A DNA stretch of 53,150 nucleotides from Verrucomicrobiota bacterium (lineage in GTDB: Bacteria > Verrucomicrobiota > Verrucomicrobiae > Limisphaerales > UBA11358): assembly GCA_014860005.1 (NCBI GenBank), contig JACZKP010000182.1, forward strand, positions 1 to 53,150, read 5' to 3'. The notes beneath the pieces were generated by a model that was given only the letters and a program-made list of their open reading frames with translations, was not told the DNA's origin and searched no databases. Position numbers and translations under genes: made by a program. Position 1 is the first letter of the stretch, and each line of letters opens with the position of its first letter. This document shows, piece after piece, positions 15,865 to 24,393 of this stretch.

Positions 15865-17306
15865 AGGGCTTGTTTCGATTCGCGCTGATTGGCGGGCTTG
15901 CGCTGCGGCTGGCAGAGCCACTCACCGCCAAAGAACCCGGCGAGTATCGTCTGGACGACACGCTGGCGGAGGACATTGTCACACCCGTTGCGCTAACGGT
16001 GGTGAACCCGGACGCCACCGAGGCGCTGAAACTCAAGGAATCGGTGCGGGTGCCAATCATCGTCCGTTTCGATCCCACAGCGGTGGACAAGGCGGAAAAG
16101 GAGTTGCGCGAGGTGTTCGCGTATAATCGGAGCAACTTTCTGAACACCGTCGAAGCGTCCTTCGGCCAGCGCAGATTGAGCGAAGCATCGGTCGCCTTGC
16201 CCGAATTTCAAAGCGTGGTGGACGCGTTCAACCGAAAATACCAGACGTTGCCGCTCAACAACGAGTTGGCAACAGTCTGGGCGCGTGGCGATTCTGGTCT
16301 GGTGGAACTGGCGCCGCTCTTCGCCCGTGTTCGCGAGGTCATGGAACGGCCAGTTCGCCCGGTGGCCTGGCCCGACAACTTGAAGTTAAGCTATACCGTG
16401 CGCATGGTGACCATGACCAACAGCGACGAAGCACTCACACTGGAAATTTCTGACGAGCGCGGCGTCCATCGCCCGCGCGCGGACCTGATTCCTCTAAGTG
16501 ACGTGCGCGCCAGTTTCGAAGAGTTGTTTCCCGACGAAGAACAGGCATTGGCCAGGTTCGTTGCCATCTGGCTGCGGCCGAATTGTTACGCGGACGTTGA
16601 AGCGACCCGCCAGGATCGCGCCCGGCGGACGGAGTCGCTGAAGATCACAGATAACTACGAGGCAGGACAGGTGATTGCCAGTGCGGGACAGGTGGTGGAT
16701 GGAAAACTTCTGGCCGCCTTGCAGGAACTTCACGAACGAACCGCCGCCAGCCGATTGCAGCATCAGATCGCTCGCGAGCAGGCCCAAGGCGCACAAATTC
16801 GGCAACTCAGCCAATGGCTTGCCGCCGGTCTGGCGCTCGTGACGCTCGGTTCAATCACGGCATTCGTGTGGCTGTCGCGCCGCCGCCGCCCCGTCACGCT
16901 GTTGCCGGCAAAGATTGCAGGCAACGTGGTGGGCGACGATTCGCTGGTGCGAGACCCGGACGATGAGTCGTGGCAGCACCGCACCGCCATCCGGGCCGGC
17001 TTGTTGAAGCACTTGGGCAAGTTGTTGCGCGAGAAACTGGTGCGCGGGCTTGTGTCGCAGCGCGGACAATTGTTGGACGCGCAAAACTCCGCCGCGGCGG
17101 AGATGGCGGAACTGGAACGACGTTTGAATGAATTGCAGGCGCCGTTGCAGGAGCGACTGCGAGCCTACGAGAATCGGATCGCCGATCTGGAAAAAGCACT
17201 CAACGTCAAGGGCGAGGAGAATCGTGAGTTGATCAAAGCCAAGATTCAGTTGACGCGCCGGCAACTGGAAGCCGAACGCGCTCGAAACCGGTTGGTGTTG
17301 AATTAG
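15858..17306 (+). CDS. Membrane protein with 7TMR-HDED-like extracytoplasmic domain and coiled coil
   Basis: 482 residues from ATG 15858, which overlaps the stop of the preceding gene. The layout is a signal/anchor (MVKGLFRFALIGGLALRLAEPLTA), a long extracytoplasmic part, one transmembrane helix (WLAAGLALVTLGSITAFVWLS), a basic stop-transfer (RRRRP), then a C-terminal cytoplasmic coiled coil (AEMAELERRLNELQAPLQERLRAYENRIADLEKALNVKGEENRELIKAKI). The extracytoplasmic part has DDTLAEDIVTPVALTVVNPDATEALK near its start and YEAGQVIASAGQVVDGKLLAALQELHE near its end. These recall the extracellular domain of 7TM-HD proteins (vxxGxvIvxxGxxVxxxxLxxLxxL). The seven-helix and HD parts of that family are absent, so this is a cut-down relative, possibly a sensor or scaffold. 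The family match is by pattern only. Confidence 0.6.
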   Translation: MVKGLFRFALIGGLALRLAEPLTAKEPGEYRLDDTLAEDIVTPVALTVVNPDATEALKLKESVRVPIIVRFDPTAVDKAEKELREVFAYNRSNFLNTVEASFGQRRLSEASVALPEFQSVVDAFNRKYQTLPLNNELATVWARGDSGLVELAPLFARVREVMERPVRPVAWPDNLKLSYTVRMVTMTNSDEALTLEISDERGVHRPRADLIPLSDVRASFEELFPDEEQALARFVAIWLRPNCYADVEATRQDRARRTESLKITDNYEAGQVIASAGQVVDGKLLAALQELHERTAASRLQHQIAREQAQGAQIRQLSQWLAAGLALVTLGSITAFVWLSRRRRPVTLLPAKIAGNVVGDDSLVRDPDDESWQHRTAIRAGLLKHLGKLLREKLVRGLVSQRGQLLDAQNSAAAEMAELERRLNELQAPLQERLRAYENRIADLEKALNVKGEENRELIKAKIQLTRRQLEAERARNRLVLN

Positions 17307-17401
17307 CGAAGTCTTCGAGTCGCCCGCCAACGGGTTTCACTTCGAATAATCGGAAGGTCCGGCGGCAGCAGCGGCACGGACGAACGCACCTCACGCACCG
17401 A

Positions 17402-18154
17402 TCACCCTTGGGAATCCTGCCGTGACGCCACGTCCAGCTTGGCAAAGGGGTTGTTGTTGAAACCCGAATCGAGCTGCTTGGCGGCTACCACCGGCGAGGA
17501 CCGGGGTGACTGCGCCACCGGAACCTTCACCGGGCGGGCAGTTGCTCCGGATACTGGTTCCGGCCCGGTCGGGTTCTCGCCCTCGCCCGGAGGCTTCGCG
17601 CGCTTGTTGCGGGGCAGCGGACTGATCATCAGCGTGATGCTGCGGCCTACGAGTTTCGGCTGGAAATCGGGACTGCCGTATCCGGCGATGTCAGCAATGA
17701 ACTTGTTGATTACCTGAAAGCCGACTTCGGTGTGGGCCATTTCGCGACCACGGAATTTCAGGACGACCTTGACCTTCATGTCCTCGCAGAGGAACTCAAT
17801 TGCGTGGGTGAGTTTCACTCCGAGATCGTGCGGGTCAATGCGCGGGCTAAGCTGGACCTCCTTAACCGTCGTCGCGTGCTGATGCTTCTTGGATTCCTTG
17901 TCCTTCTTGGCCTGCTCGTAGCGATATTTGCCGTAGTCCACGATCCGGCAGACCGGCGGGTTGGCCGTGGCGGCAATTTCCACAAGATCCACCCCATGGG
18001 TTCGGGCGAGGGACAGAGCTTCGTTCAGCGAAAGAATCCCCAGTTGGTTGCCGTCGAAGCCGATCACTCGAACTTCGCGGGCACGAATTTTCCCGTTGAC
18101 CCTGGTGAATGAACCGGAAAAGGAAGATTTGCGTGACGGGAAAGGGCGACTCAA
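17402..18154 (-). CDS. infC: Translation initiation factor IF-3
   Basis: 250 residues. IF-3 binds the 30S subunit, prevents 50S joining and proofreads start codon and initiator tRNA. The N domain (VNGKIRAREVRVIGFDGNQLGILSLNEALSLARTHGVDLVEIAATANPPVCRIVDYGKYRYEQAKK) and C domain (KEVQLSPRIDPHDLGVKLTHAIEFLCEDMKVKVVLKFRGREMAH) are unmistakable. The chosen start is TTG at 18154 with a GAGGGTG Shine-Dalgarno just upstream; infC is known for rare start codons (AUU in E. coli), which supports discrimination-based autoregulation. A proline- and serine-rich tail of about 70 residues after ISPLPRNKRAK makes it longer than the usual 170-180 residues. rpmI and rplT, its usual downstream neighbours, are absent, and thrS is not upstream. 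Confidence 0.97.
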   Translation of the reverse strand: MSRPFPSRKSSFSGSFTRVNGKIRAREVRVIGFDGNQLGILSLNEALSLARTHGVDLVEIAATANPPVCRIVDYGKYRYEQAKKDKESKKHQHATTVKEVQLSPRIDPHDLGVKLTHAIEFLCEDMKVKVVLKFRGREMAHTEVGFQVINKFIADIAGYGSPDFQPKLVGRSITLMISPLPRNKRAKPPGEGENPTGPEPVSGATARPVKVPVAQSPRSSPVVAAKQLDSGFNNNPFAKLDVASRQDSQG

Positions 18155-18219
18155 GACACCCTCATCGGTTGTGGCATAATCATTACGTTTTGCTTCAAGC
18201 TTGCCGGCCTTTGGCCAGT

Positions 18220-18263
18220 ATTATTGACACCGCGTAATTAACCATCAAACCCTGATAGTGCAA
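18220..18263 (-). promoter_or_regulatory. Candidate sigma-70 promoters for infC
   Basis: On the minus strand two overlapping pairs are visible, each with 17-base spacing. TTGATG (complement of 18243-18248) pairs with AATAAT (complement of 18220-18225). TTGCAC (complement of 18258-18263) pairs with TAATTA (complement of 18235-18240). Either would start transcription about 55-75 bases before the infC TTG. The region is AT-rich compared with its surroundings. Confidence 0.45.
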
Positions 18264-18295
18264 GCAAAAACTGGCCAGAACCGCTCAGGTAAAAC

Positions 18296-19195
18296 TTACG
18301 CCACCGGCGGCACCAGCACGCGCAATCCGACGGGGCTTAGCGAGAACACCGCCGGCAGATGCCCGATAAGCTCACCCTCCACCTCAAATTGAGCCGGGAG
18401 CGTGCTCGACAACCGAAACGACTCGGCGCGGAAACGATTCACGGCGCCTTCGGGAAGGCGTTGCGTCAGCAACAACGTCGGGCCGCACCAAAGCAGCGTG
18501 AGCCAGTTCGCGCGCGGAAACACGCACACATCCAGCAGTCCGTCGCGCGGCTCGGCTTGGGGAAAAAAACGGAAAGACCCGCCGTACAACCGCCCGTTGC
18601 CGATCAACACAAGCTGGCCCGTGAACGTTTTCCCATCGGTCGAAATGGTGATGTCCGCCGGTTTGCCCAATAAGGCCCTCAGCCCGGAAATGACGTAGGC
18701 CAGCGGGCCGAGCTTTTTCTTGAGCGGCCAGTTCACCAATGCAATGGCGCGGGCATCAAGACCCGCGCCGGCCATTTGCGCGAAGTAATGTCGCTTCACG
18801 GCGTCGGGCTTGCCGTATTCAGCCCACGCCAGATCAATCCGCTCCTCGCGGGCGCGACGCAAGACATCCCATGCAGCATCCGGTTGGAGGGGAATACCAA
18901 GCTCGCGGGCGAAGACGTTCACCGTGCCCAAGGGCAGAATCCCGAGGCGTGCGCGCTTGAATCCATCCGGCGCATCGCCCAGACCGTTGAGCACTTCGTT
19001 GAGCGTGCCGTCGCCGCCCGCGGCGATCAACGTGTCGAAGCCTTCGTGAATCGCCGCCGCCGCCAGCCTGCGTGCATCGCCCGGCGCACTGGTGGTTTTC
19101 AGCACGCACTCGGCACCGATACGATCGAGGCAGCGACGGAAGCGATCAGCCTTCTGGCCTTTGGCGGCGGGGTTGAAAATGACGCAGGTGCGCAC
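18296..19195 (-). CDS. Diacylglycerol kinase-family lipid kinase (YegS/DagK-like)
   Basis: 299 residues from the GTG at 19195 (VRTCVIFNPAAKGQK); the frame is open farther upstream to 19306, but sequence before this point does not look like the family. It transfers phosphate from ATP to a lipid hydroxyl, in bacteria diacylglycerol or a related lipid. Diagnostic motifs are IFNPAAKG at the start, LIAAGGDGTLNEVLNGL (nucleotide-binding GGDGTxNEV) at about 57-73 and LGILPLGTVNVFARELGIP (PxGTxNxFAR). Downstream, YFAQMAGAGLDA and PRDGLLDVCVFP complete the two-domain fold. It is divergent from the beta-CASP nuclease gene, with a 109-base gap holding both promoters. Confidence 0.92.
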   Translation of the reverse strand: MRTCVIFNPAAKGQKADRFRRCLDRIGAECVLKTTSAPGDARRLAAAAIHEGFDTLIAAGGDGTLNEVLNGLGDAPDGFKRARLGILPLGTVNVFARELGIPLQPDAAWDVLRRAREERIDLAWAEYGKPDAVKRHYFAQMAGAGLDARAIALVNWPLKKKLGPLAYVISGLRALLGKPADITISTDGKTFTGQLVLIGNGRLYGGSFRFFPQAEPRDGLLDVCVFPRANWLTLLWCGPTLLLTQRLPEGAVNRFRAESFRLSSTLPAQFEVEGELIGHLPAVFSLSPVGLRVLVPPVA

Positions 19196-19304
19196 GCAGA
19201 AGAGTTCCGAAGCCACGGCGACCCTGTCGAGGAGAAAGCATCGTGTTGACCGTTTTCGCAGCAAACGAACTCGACAAGCCGGGCGACCTTCGCATCCTTG
19301 CGCC

Positions 19305-20699
19305 ATGCAAGTTCATTTCTTCGGCGCCACGCGCACCACCACGGGGTCAATGTCTCTCTTGGAAATCAACGGGCGACGGTTGTTGCTTGAGTGCGGCCTG
19401 TTCCAGGGCCGCCGCGGGGAGTCCATCGAACGCAACCGCAATTTCCCCTTCGATCCAAAACAGGTGGACGCCGTCGTGTTGAGCCACGCGCACATTGATC
19501 ACTGCGGCAATCTTCCGAATCTCTGCCGTCACGGTTTTGAGGGCAACATTTTCTGCACGTTCGCCACGCGCGACCTCGCGAGCATCATGCTGGAAGACTC
19601 GGCCGGGATTCAGAAAGCCGACGCGGAGTTCGTGTCGAAGAAGCGCGCGAAAAAGGGTCTGCCGCCCGTTGAACCACTCTACACGGAGGCGGACGCGGAA
19701 AAGGCCCTGCGTCAGTTCGTGACGCTGAATTACGACCGGCCCTTTCACGTGTTGGACGGAGTGACGGTGACCTTCCGCGACGCGGGCCACATTCTGGGCG
19801 CGGCGCAGGTGGTGTTGGACATTCAGGAGGACGGCAGAAAGTTCCGTTACTTGTTCAGCGGTGACATTGGTCGCGGCGACGACGACATTCTGCGCGATCC
19901 GCATCCGGTCGAGAACGTGGATTATCTCCAAGTCGAGGCAACATACGGCGGGCGCGAGCATTCGCCCAAGCGGAACGCCGAAGAGGAAGCCTGCCAACTG
20001 GTGTGCGGCACGCTGGAGAAGCAGGGCAAGGTCATCATTCCGGCCTTTTCGGTGGGCCGCACGCAGCAGATTGTTTATACGCTGCATCAACTGACCGACG
20101 CAGGCCGCCTGCCGCGCGTGCCGATTTTCGTGGACAGCCCGTTGAGCGTTAATGCCACCGAAGTATTCCGCCTGCACCCGGAATGTTTCAACGACGAGAT
20201 TTATCGGTTTCTGAGGGAGAAGGCGAATCCCTTCGGCATGGAGAATCTCACCTATATCCGCGAGGTGGCGCATTCCATGAAGCTCAATGATTTGAAAGAA
20301 CCGGCCATCATCATCAGCGCCTCGGGCATGGCCGAAGCCGGCCGCATCCGCCATCATCTTAAGAATAACATTGGCGATGCGAAGAATCTGATCCTGTTCA
20401 TCGGCTACTGCGCGGAACACACCTTGGGGGCGCAGATAATGGCAGGCCGCAGTCCGGTCAACATTTTCGGGGAGCCGCATCAAGTCCGGGCACGTGTGGC
20501 TTCGATTGACGCCTACTCCGGTCACGCCGACAAACACGAATTACGGCGCTATGTGGAGTCAATGTCCGGCGACATCAAAAAGATCAGCGTGATCCATGGC
20601 GAGGAGTCGCAATGCCTGGCGTTTGCCGAGACGTTGCGCGGTCTCAAGCCGCAGGCGGAGGTGGTTGTGCCGGAATACCAACAGGTGGTTTCGATCTAA
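19305..20699 (+). CDS. Metallo-beta-lactamase fold, beta-CASP RNA nuclease
   Basis: 464 residues from ATG 19305 (MQVHFFGATRTTTGSMSLLEINGRRLLLECGLFQG). This CPSF73/Ysh1-type nuclease is expected to process RNA. Motif 2 of the fold is LSHAHIDHCGNLP (His61, His63, Asp65, His66), motif 3 is RDAGHILGAAQV, and motif 4 is FSGDIGR. The beta-CASP insertion follows, with VIIPAFSVGRTQQIVYTLHQL, then PAIIISASGMAEAGRIRHHLKN and the C-terminal SIDAYSGHADKHEL (motif C His). It has the usual length of bacterial and archaeal beta-CASP proteins without an N-terminal KH domain. It may be co-transcribed with the downstream membrane gene, which starts 11 bases later. Confidence 0.92.
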   Translation: MQVHFFGATRTTTGSMSLLEINGRRLLLECGLFQGRRGESIERNRNFPFDPKQVDAVVLSHAHIDHCGNLPNLCRHGFEGNIFCTFATRDLASIMLEDSAGIQKADAEFVSKKRAKKGLPPVEPLYTEADAEKALRQFVTLNYDRPFHVLDGVTVTFRDAGHILGAAQVVLDIQEDGRKFRYLFSGDIGRGDDDILRDPHPVENVDYLQVEATYGGREHSPKRNAEEEACQLVCGTLEKQGKVIIPAFSVGRTQQIVYTLHQLTDAGRLPRVPIFVDSPLSVNATEVFRLHPECFNDEIYRFLREKANPFGMENLTYIREVAHSMKLNDLKEPAIIISASGMAEAGRIRHHLKNNIGDAKNLILFIGYCAEHTLGAQIMAGRSPVNIFGEPHQVRARVASIDAYSGHADKHELRRYVESMSGDIKKISVIHGEESQCLAFAETLRGLKPQAEVVVPEYQQVVSI

Positions 20700-20710
20700 G
20701 GGGGGAGAAG

Positions 20711-22612
20711 ATGATTTGGAACTGCAAGGCGGGGCACATCCCCAAGCCCTCGAATGGAGATGCGGGGTGGCTGACTTTTTGGGTGCTGCTTTGCGCCTAC
20801 CTCAACCTCAGCGGCTGGCTGCTCTCAGCGATGGAACAATTGAACCGCACCGGTTATGCGGTCGTGTTTCTGGTGGGGGCCGGGCTGTGGGTGTGGTGGC
20901 GCAGCAGTGCCGGTCTGCCCGTCGCGCCGGAATTGAAGATACGCAAACTGCGACGACGCTGCCGACGTCCGTTGCCGATGGCGTTTGCGGTGCTGACGTT
21001 GCTGACCCTCCTGGGCGGGGCGCTGCATGCGCCGGGGAATTATGACGCCTTGGCTTATCGCATTCCGAGAATCCTCCATTGGCTGGCGGAGGAGGGCTGG
21101 CACTGGATCCCCACGGAATTCAACCGGCTCAACACGCGGGGGTGCGGGATGGAATGGGTTTCCGCCCCATTGATCCTGTTCGGCAAGAGTGACCGCGGCT
21201 TGTTCGTCATCAATGCCTGGTGCTTTCTGCTGTTGCCGGGACTGTTCTTCAGCCTGTTGTGCCATCTCGGAGTGCGGCGGCGGGTCGCCTGGCACTGGAT
21301 GTGGCTGCTGCCAACCGGTTACTGCTATTTGCTGCAGGCGGCAAGTGTGGGGAATGACCTGTTTGGAGCAACGTTTGTGCTGGCGGCGATGGTCTTCGCG
21401 CTGAGAGGCCGGGTCTCGCGAAACCCTAGGGACGTCTGGCTTTCCGTACTGGCGATTTCGGTCATGACGGCAACCAAAGCCAGCAATCTGCCGCTCGTAT
21501 TACCATGGCTGGTGGTAATGTTGCCGACCTGGAGGGTGTGGAGCGTTCGGCCGATCTTGACTGCGCTCATTTGTGTGGCGGCGCTCGCGGGCTCCTATCT
21601 CCCTACCGGCTTGATGAACTGGCGGTACGGAGGCCACTGGTCAGGAGCGCAGGCCGAGCGGCTTGATCTCAGCGAGGGACGCCTTTGGCATGCGAAACGG
21701 AACGCGATCATAGTGACTGCACGTCATGTGCTGCCGCCCGTTTTTCCCGTCGCCAAGGAATTCAACCAACGCGTGTTGAGCGGTGAGCCCGGCCTGACGG
21801 TCGGGGAATTGGAAGCGGAGGAGGGCGCCGGACTTGGTTCGGGTGTGACGCTGTTCCTCCTTGTGACCGCTGGCATCTCGATCATCGCCGCCGGCAGTAA
21901 ACTTCGGGGAGCATTGCCATCCTTTAGGCGGCGGTTGGGATGGCTCGTTTTTTGCACCGGCATGATCGGGATATGCGTCATGTTGAGTTCGATTTGGGTA
22001 AACAGCATGGCGCGGTTGTTGACGCCCTATTACGCGATGGTTGTTGCGCCGCTCTTATTCCCACGCATGCAGAGTCTGGTGATGAAACGATGGTGGTGGC
22101 GAATGGGCGTCACACTCGTTCTGCTTGCCGCCTCGGCACTGGTAGTTCTCAATCCAGCGCGCCCGCTTTGGCTGCCACAACACACGCTGCCTGTTTTGCG
22201 CAAGTTGGGTTTGCCGGAGAGACTGGCAACCCGCGCAGAGTCGGTTTATCGCGTCTATGGGGATCGAGCGACCGCTTTCAACTCCGTCGTCTCGCAGCTT
22301 CCATCGGATGCGAAAGTGCTGGGAATGGTAACCTTCGACCAACCAGAGGCTGCCTTGTGGCGGCCCTTTGGTGAACGACGAATCGTTCATGTTCGCCGCA
22401 CCGACACGGCGGAGAGTTTACGCGACCGGGGAGTCCGCTATGTGTTGGCCGGGGAAGACACCCCGATGCAGGCGTTCGACCAGTCCCTTGAGGATTGGGT
22501 GGAGAGGTTGAACGCCCGCCTGGTACGCTCGTTCACCATCACGCTGCGGGTCCAGAAAGGCCCGGAGGAATGGTATTTGTTCGATCTTGCGGCGAGAGGG
22601 CCACAGCTCTGA
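20711..22612 (+). CDS. GT-C-like integral membrane glycosyltransferase
   Basis: 633 residues, ATG 20711 with a strong GGGGGAGAAG ribosome binding site immediately upstream. There are about ten hydrophobic segments in the N-terminal two thirds and a soluble C-terminal domain of about 130 residues. After the second or third helix comes GNYDALAYRIPRILHWLAEEGWHWIPTEFNRLN. The Tyr-Asp near an external loop and the Arg/His-rich pattern resemble the acidic catalytic loop of GT-C (GT39/ArnT-like) enzymes, which take sugars from polyprenyl-phosphate donors. The C-terminal part (VVSQLPSDAKVLGMVTFDQPEAALWRPFGERRIVHV) has the look of the periplasmic domain in this class. The donor is not predictable. It is the first gene of the glycan region and is followed by a DPM1-type GT2, a natural partner that could make the lipid-linked donor. 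Confidence 0.7.
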   Translation: MIWNCKAGHIPKPSNGDAGWLTFWVLLCAYLNLSGWLLSAMEQLNRTGYAVVFLVGAGLWVWWRSSAGLPVAPELKIRKLRRRCRRPLPMAFAVLTLLTLLGGALHAPGNYDALAYRIPRILHWLAEEGWHWIPTEFNRLNTRGCGMEWVSAPLILFGKSDRGLFVINAWCFLLLPGLFFSLLCHLGVRRRVAWHWMWLLPTGYCYLLQAASVGNDLFGATFVLAAMVFALRGRVSRNPRDVWLSVLAISVMTATKASNLPLVLPWLVVMLPTWRVWSVRPILTALICVAALAGSYLPTGLMNWRYGGHWSGAQAERLDLSEGRLWHAKRNAIIVTARHVLPPVFPVAKEFNQRVLSGEPGLTVGELEAEEGAGLGSGVTLFLLVTAGISIIAAGSKLRGALPSFRRRLGWLVFCTGMIGICVMLSSIWVNSMARLLTPYYAMVVAPLLFPRMQSLVMKRWWWRMGVTLVLLAASALVVLNPARPLWLPQHTLPVLRKLGLPERLATRAESVYRVYGDRATAFNSVVSQLPSDAKVLGMVTFDQPEAALWRPFGERRIVHVRRTDTAESLRDRGVRYVLAGEDTPMQAFDQSLEDWVERLNARLVRSFTITLRVQKGPEEWYLFDLAARGPQL

Positions 22613-22710
22613 AACTGGTGCGAACTCCCGCAGTTTGATGGGCGTTTGAGATTCCTGCGAGCAGGATTAGGCTTGCGCCCAACTCCGCTTTTCGATGACT
22701 TAAGCGCGCG

Positions 22711-23454
22711 ATGATTCAGTTGCAGCTTGCAGAGGAAACCCGCTCCAACGCGGATATTGCCCCATGTCTCTCGGTGGTCGTGCCGGTGTATAACGAAGAG
22801 CGCACTGTGGCCGAGTTGATACACCGGGTGCTTGATCAGCGACCGGTGCAGGAAGTCATCATCGTAGATGATGCTTCCAAGGACAACACTTGGACAGTCC
22901 TGCAGCCTTTCAGTGATCTTGCGCCCCGGGTTCGCCTGATCCGCCATGAAACCAACCAAGGCAAAGGAGCCGCCTTGAGAACCGGCTTCCAACACGCCAC
23001 CGCGCCGATTGTCATCATCCAGGACGCCGATTTTGAGTACGACCCGGCAGAATACTTCTTGGTCCTCAAACCCATTCTCAGTGGAAAGGCGGATGTGGTC
23101 TTTGGCTCACGCTTTCTGGGCTCCGGATCGCACCGCGTGCTTTATTACTGGCATTCGGTCGGCAACCGCTTGCTCACCATGTTGTCCAACATGGCCACCA
23201 ATTTGAATCTCACGGACATGGAAACCTGCTATAAGGTTTTCCGGCGCGAGGTGTTGCAGCGCATTGCCCTCGAGGAAAACCGGTTTGGCTTCGAGCCGGA
23301 GATCACCGCAAAAGTGGCCAGGCTGAAAGTACCCATTTACGAAGTGGCCATTTCGTATTACGGGCGAACCTATGAAGAGGGCAAAAAGATTGGGTGGCGC
23401 GACGGGCTTTGGGCGCTCCGGTGCATCCTCAAATACAATTTCTTCCACCGCTAA
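22711..23454 (+). CDS. GT2 glycosyltransferase, dolichyl-phosphate mannose synthase-like
   Basis: 247 residues. The GT-A fold is shown by [67 protein letters not shown] (DxD as Asp105-Ala-Asp107) and VVFGSRFLG. The [20 protein letters not shown]...[14 protein letters not shown] block is specific for the polyprenyl-phosphate sugar synthase branch. No C-terminal membrane helix is present, as in soluble bacterial members. It probably loads a sugar onto undecaprenyl phosphate for a GT-C enzyme, plausibly the gene before it. Its TAA overlaps the next ATG by one base (TAATG), so translation is coupled to the methyltransferase. Confidence 0.88.
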   Translation: MIQLQLAEETRSNADIAPCLSVVVPVYNEERTVAELIHRVLDQRPVQEVIIVDDASKDNTWTVLQPFSDLAPRVRLIRHETNQGKGAALRTGFQHATAPIVIIQDADFEYDPAEYFLVLKPILSGKADVVFGSRFLGSGSHRVLYYWHSVGNRLLTMLSNMATNLNLTDMETCYKVFRREVLQRIALEENRFGFEPEITAKVARLKVPIYEVAISYYGRTYEEGKKIGWRDGLWALRCILKYNFFHR

Positions 23455-24179
23455 TGAAACCTCCTCAAGATTCCGAAACCGCTCCCAACTTTGAATTCGA
23501 CGCTCTGCGGGCAGCGGATAATTACCGCCATTCGCTCATCCGGGAATTCCGTCCTCACTTGCGTGGGCGAGTCATCGAGGTTGGCGCTGGGATCGGCCAG
23601 ATGACCCAGTTGCTTCGGGGCCTGACAACTGTGGAAAGGCTGCTCTGCATTGAACCAGATTCGGCGTTGTGCCGGGAGTTTCGGCATAGCTTGCCGGATC
23701 AACCGCTTTTGGAGGGCACGGTGAATCTCCTGCCCGGCACGGAGCGGAGCGGCTGGAACGCCATCATCAGCGTTAATGTTCTCGAACACATTCAGGAGGA
23801 CGAAGCGGAACTGACCGAATACGCCAGCCTGCTCCGCGAGGCGGGCGGGCGGCTCTGCTTGTTTGTTCCGGCCCGACCGGAAATTTATGCACCCATAGAC
23901 GCTGACTTTGGCCATTTCAGGCGGTACACCCGGCGAGAATTGAAGCGCAAGCTTGGGGTGGCGGGATTGGAAATCGTCCGCCTTGATTACTTCAACTTCA
24001 TCGGCTATTTCGCCTGGTGGTTCAGTTTTCGACTGTTAAAGCAACGGAAGTTCAATCCCGCTCAGGTACGCCTGTTCGATCGGTTTATCTTTCCAGTTGT
24101 GAACTTTTTGGAATCGCGAGTGGCACGCCCTCCCTTCGGACAAAGCCTGCTCTGCGTGGCCTCCGCCCACCAAAAGTGA
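23454..24179 (+). CDS. Class I SAM-dependent methyltransferase
   Basis: 241 residues. The ATG at 23454 shares its first A with the stop of the preceding gene. Rossmann motif I is RGRVIEVGAGIGQMTQLL (about 37-54), followed by RLLCIEPDSALC (acidic residue binding the ribose), WNAIISVNVLEHIQEDE (motif with VLEHI typical of UbiE/BioC-like enzymes) and LREAGGRLCLFVPARPEIYAPID. The C-terminal RRYTRRELKRKLGVAGLEIVRLDYFNFIGYFAWWF is a common hydrophobic end in methyltransferases of glycan clusters. The acceptor is unknown; coupling to the polyprenyl-phosphate glycosyltransferase suggests a glycolipid or lipid carrier substrate. Confidence 0.85.
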   Translation: MKPPQDSETAPNFEFDALRAADNYRHSLIREFRPHLRGRVIEVGAGIGQMTQLLRGLTTVERLLCIEPDSALCREFRHSLPDQPLLEGTVNLLPGTERSGWNAIISVNVLEHIQEDEAELTEYASLLREAGGRLCLFVPARPEIYAPIDADFGHFRRYTRRELKRKLGVAGLEIVRLDYFNFIGYFAWWFSFRLLKQRKFNPAQVRLFDRFIFPVVNFLESRVARPPFGQSLLCVASAHQK

Positions 24180-24393
24180 CCACAACTCTGCCGGATCTGG
24201 GCGACGAGTGTGGCCCGGCACTGAACCTGCGCCGTTTCCTCCTTGCCTGAATTGGAGGATTGGCACACTGTGAAGGCTGTGCTGCCTTGGCGTGACTGCA
24301 AGCGCTTCTGTCGTGGAGGGCCATCGGGAATGGCAGGAGTCGAGTTGGCGCTTATGGCTTAAACGCCCCGCACGGAAGCCAAGGAAACCAGGA

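Noticed and set aside
19347..20537. 396-codon minus-strand frame opposite the beta-CASP nuclease
   Set aside because: The plus frame carries all metallo-beta-lactamase motifs; the antisense frame is a shadow.
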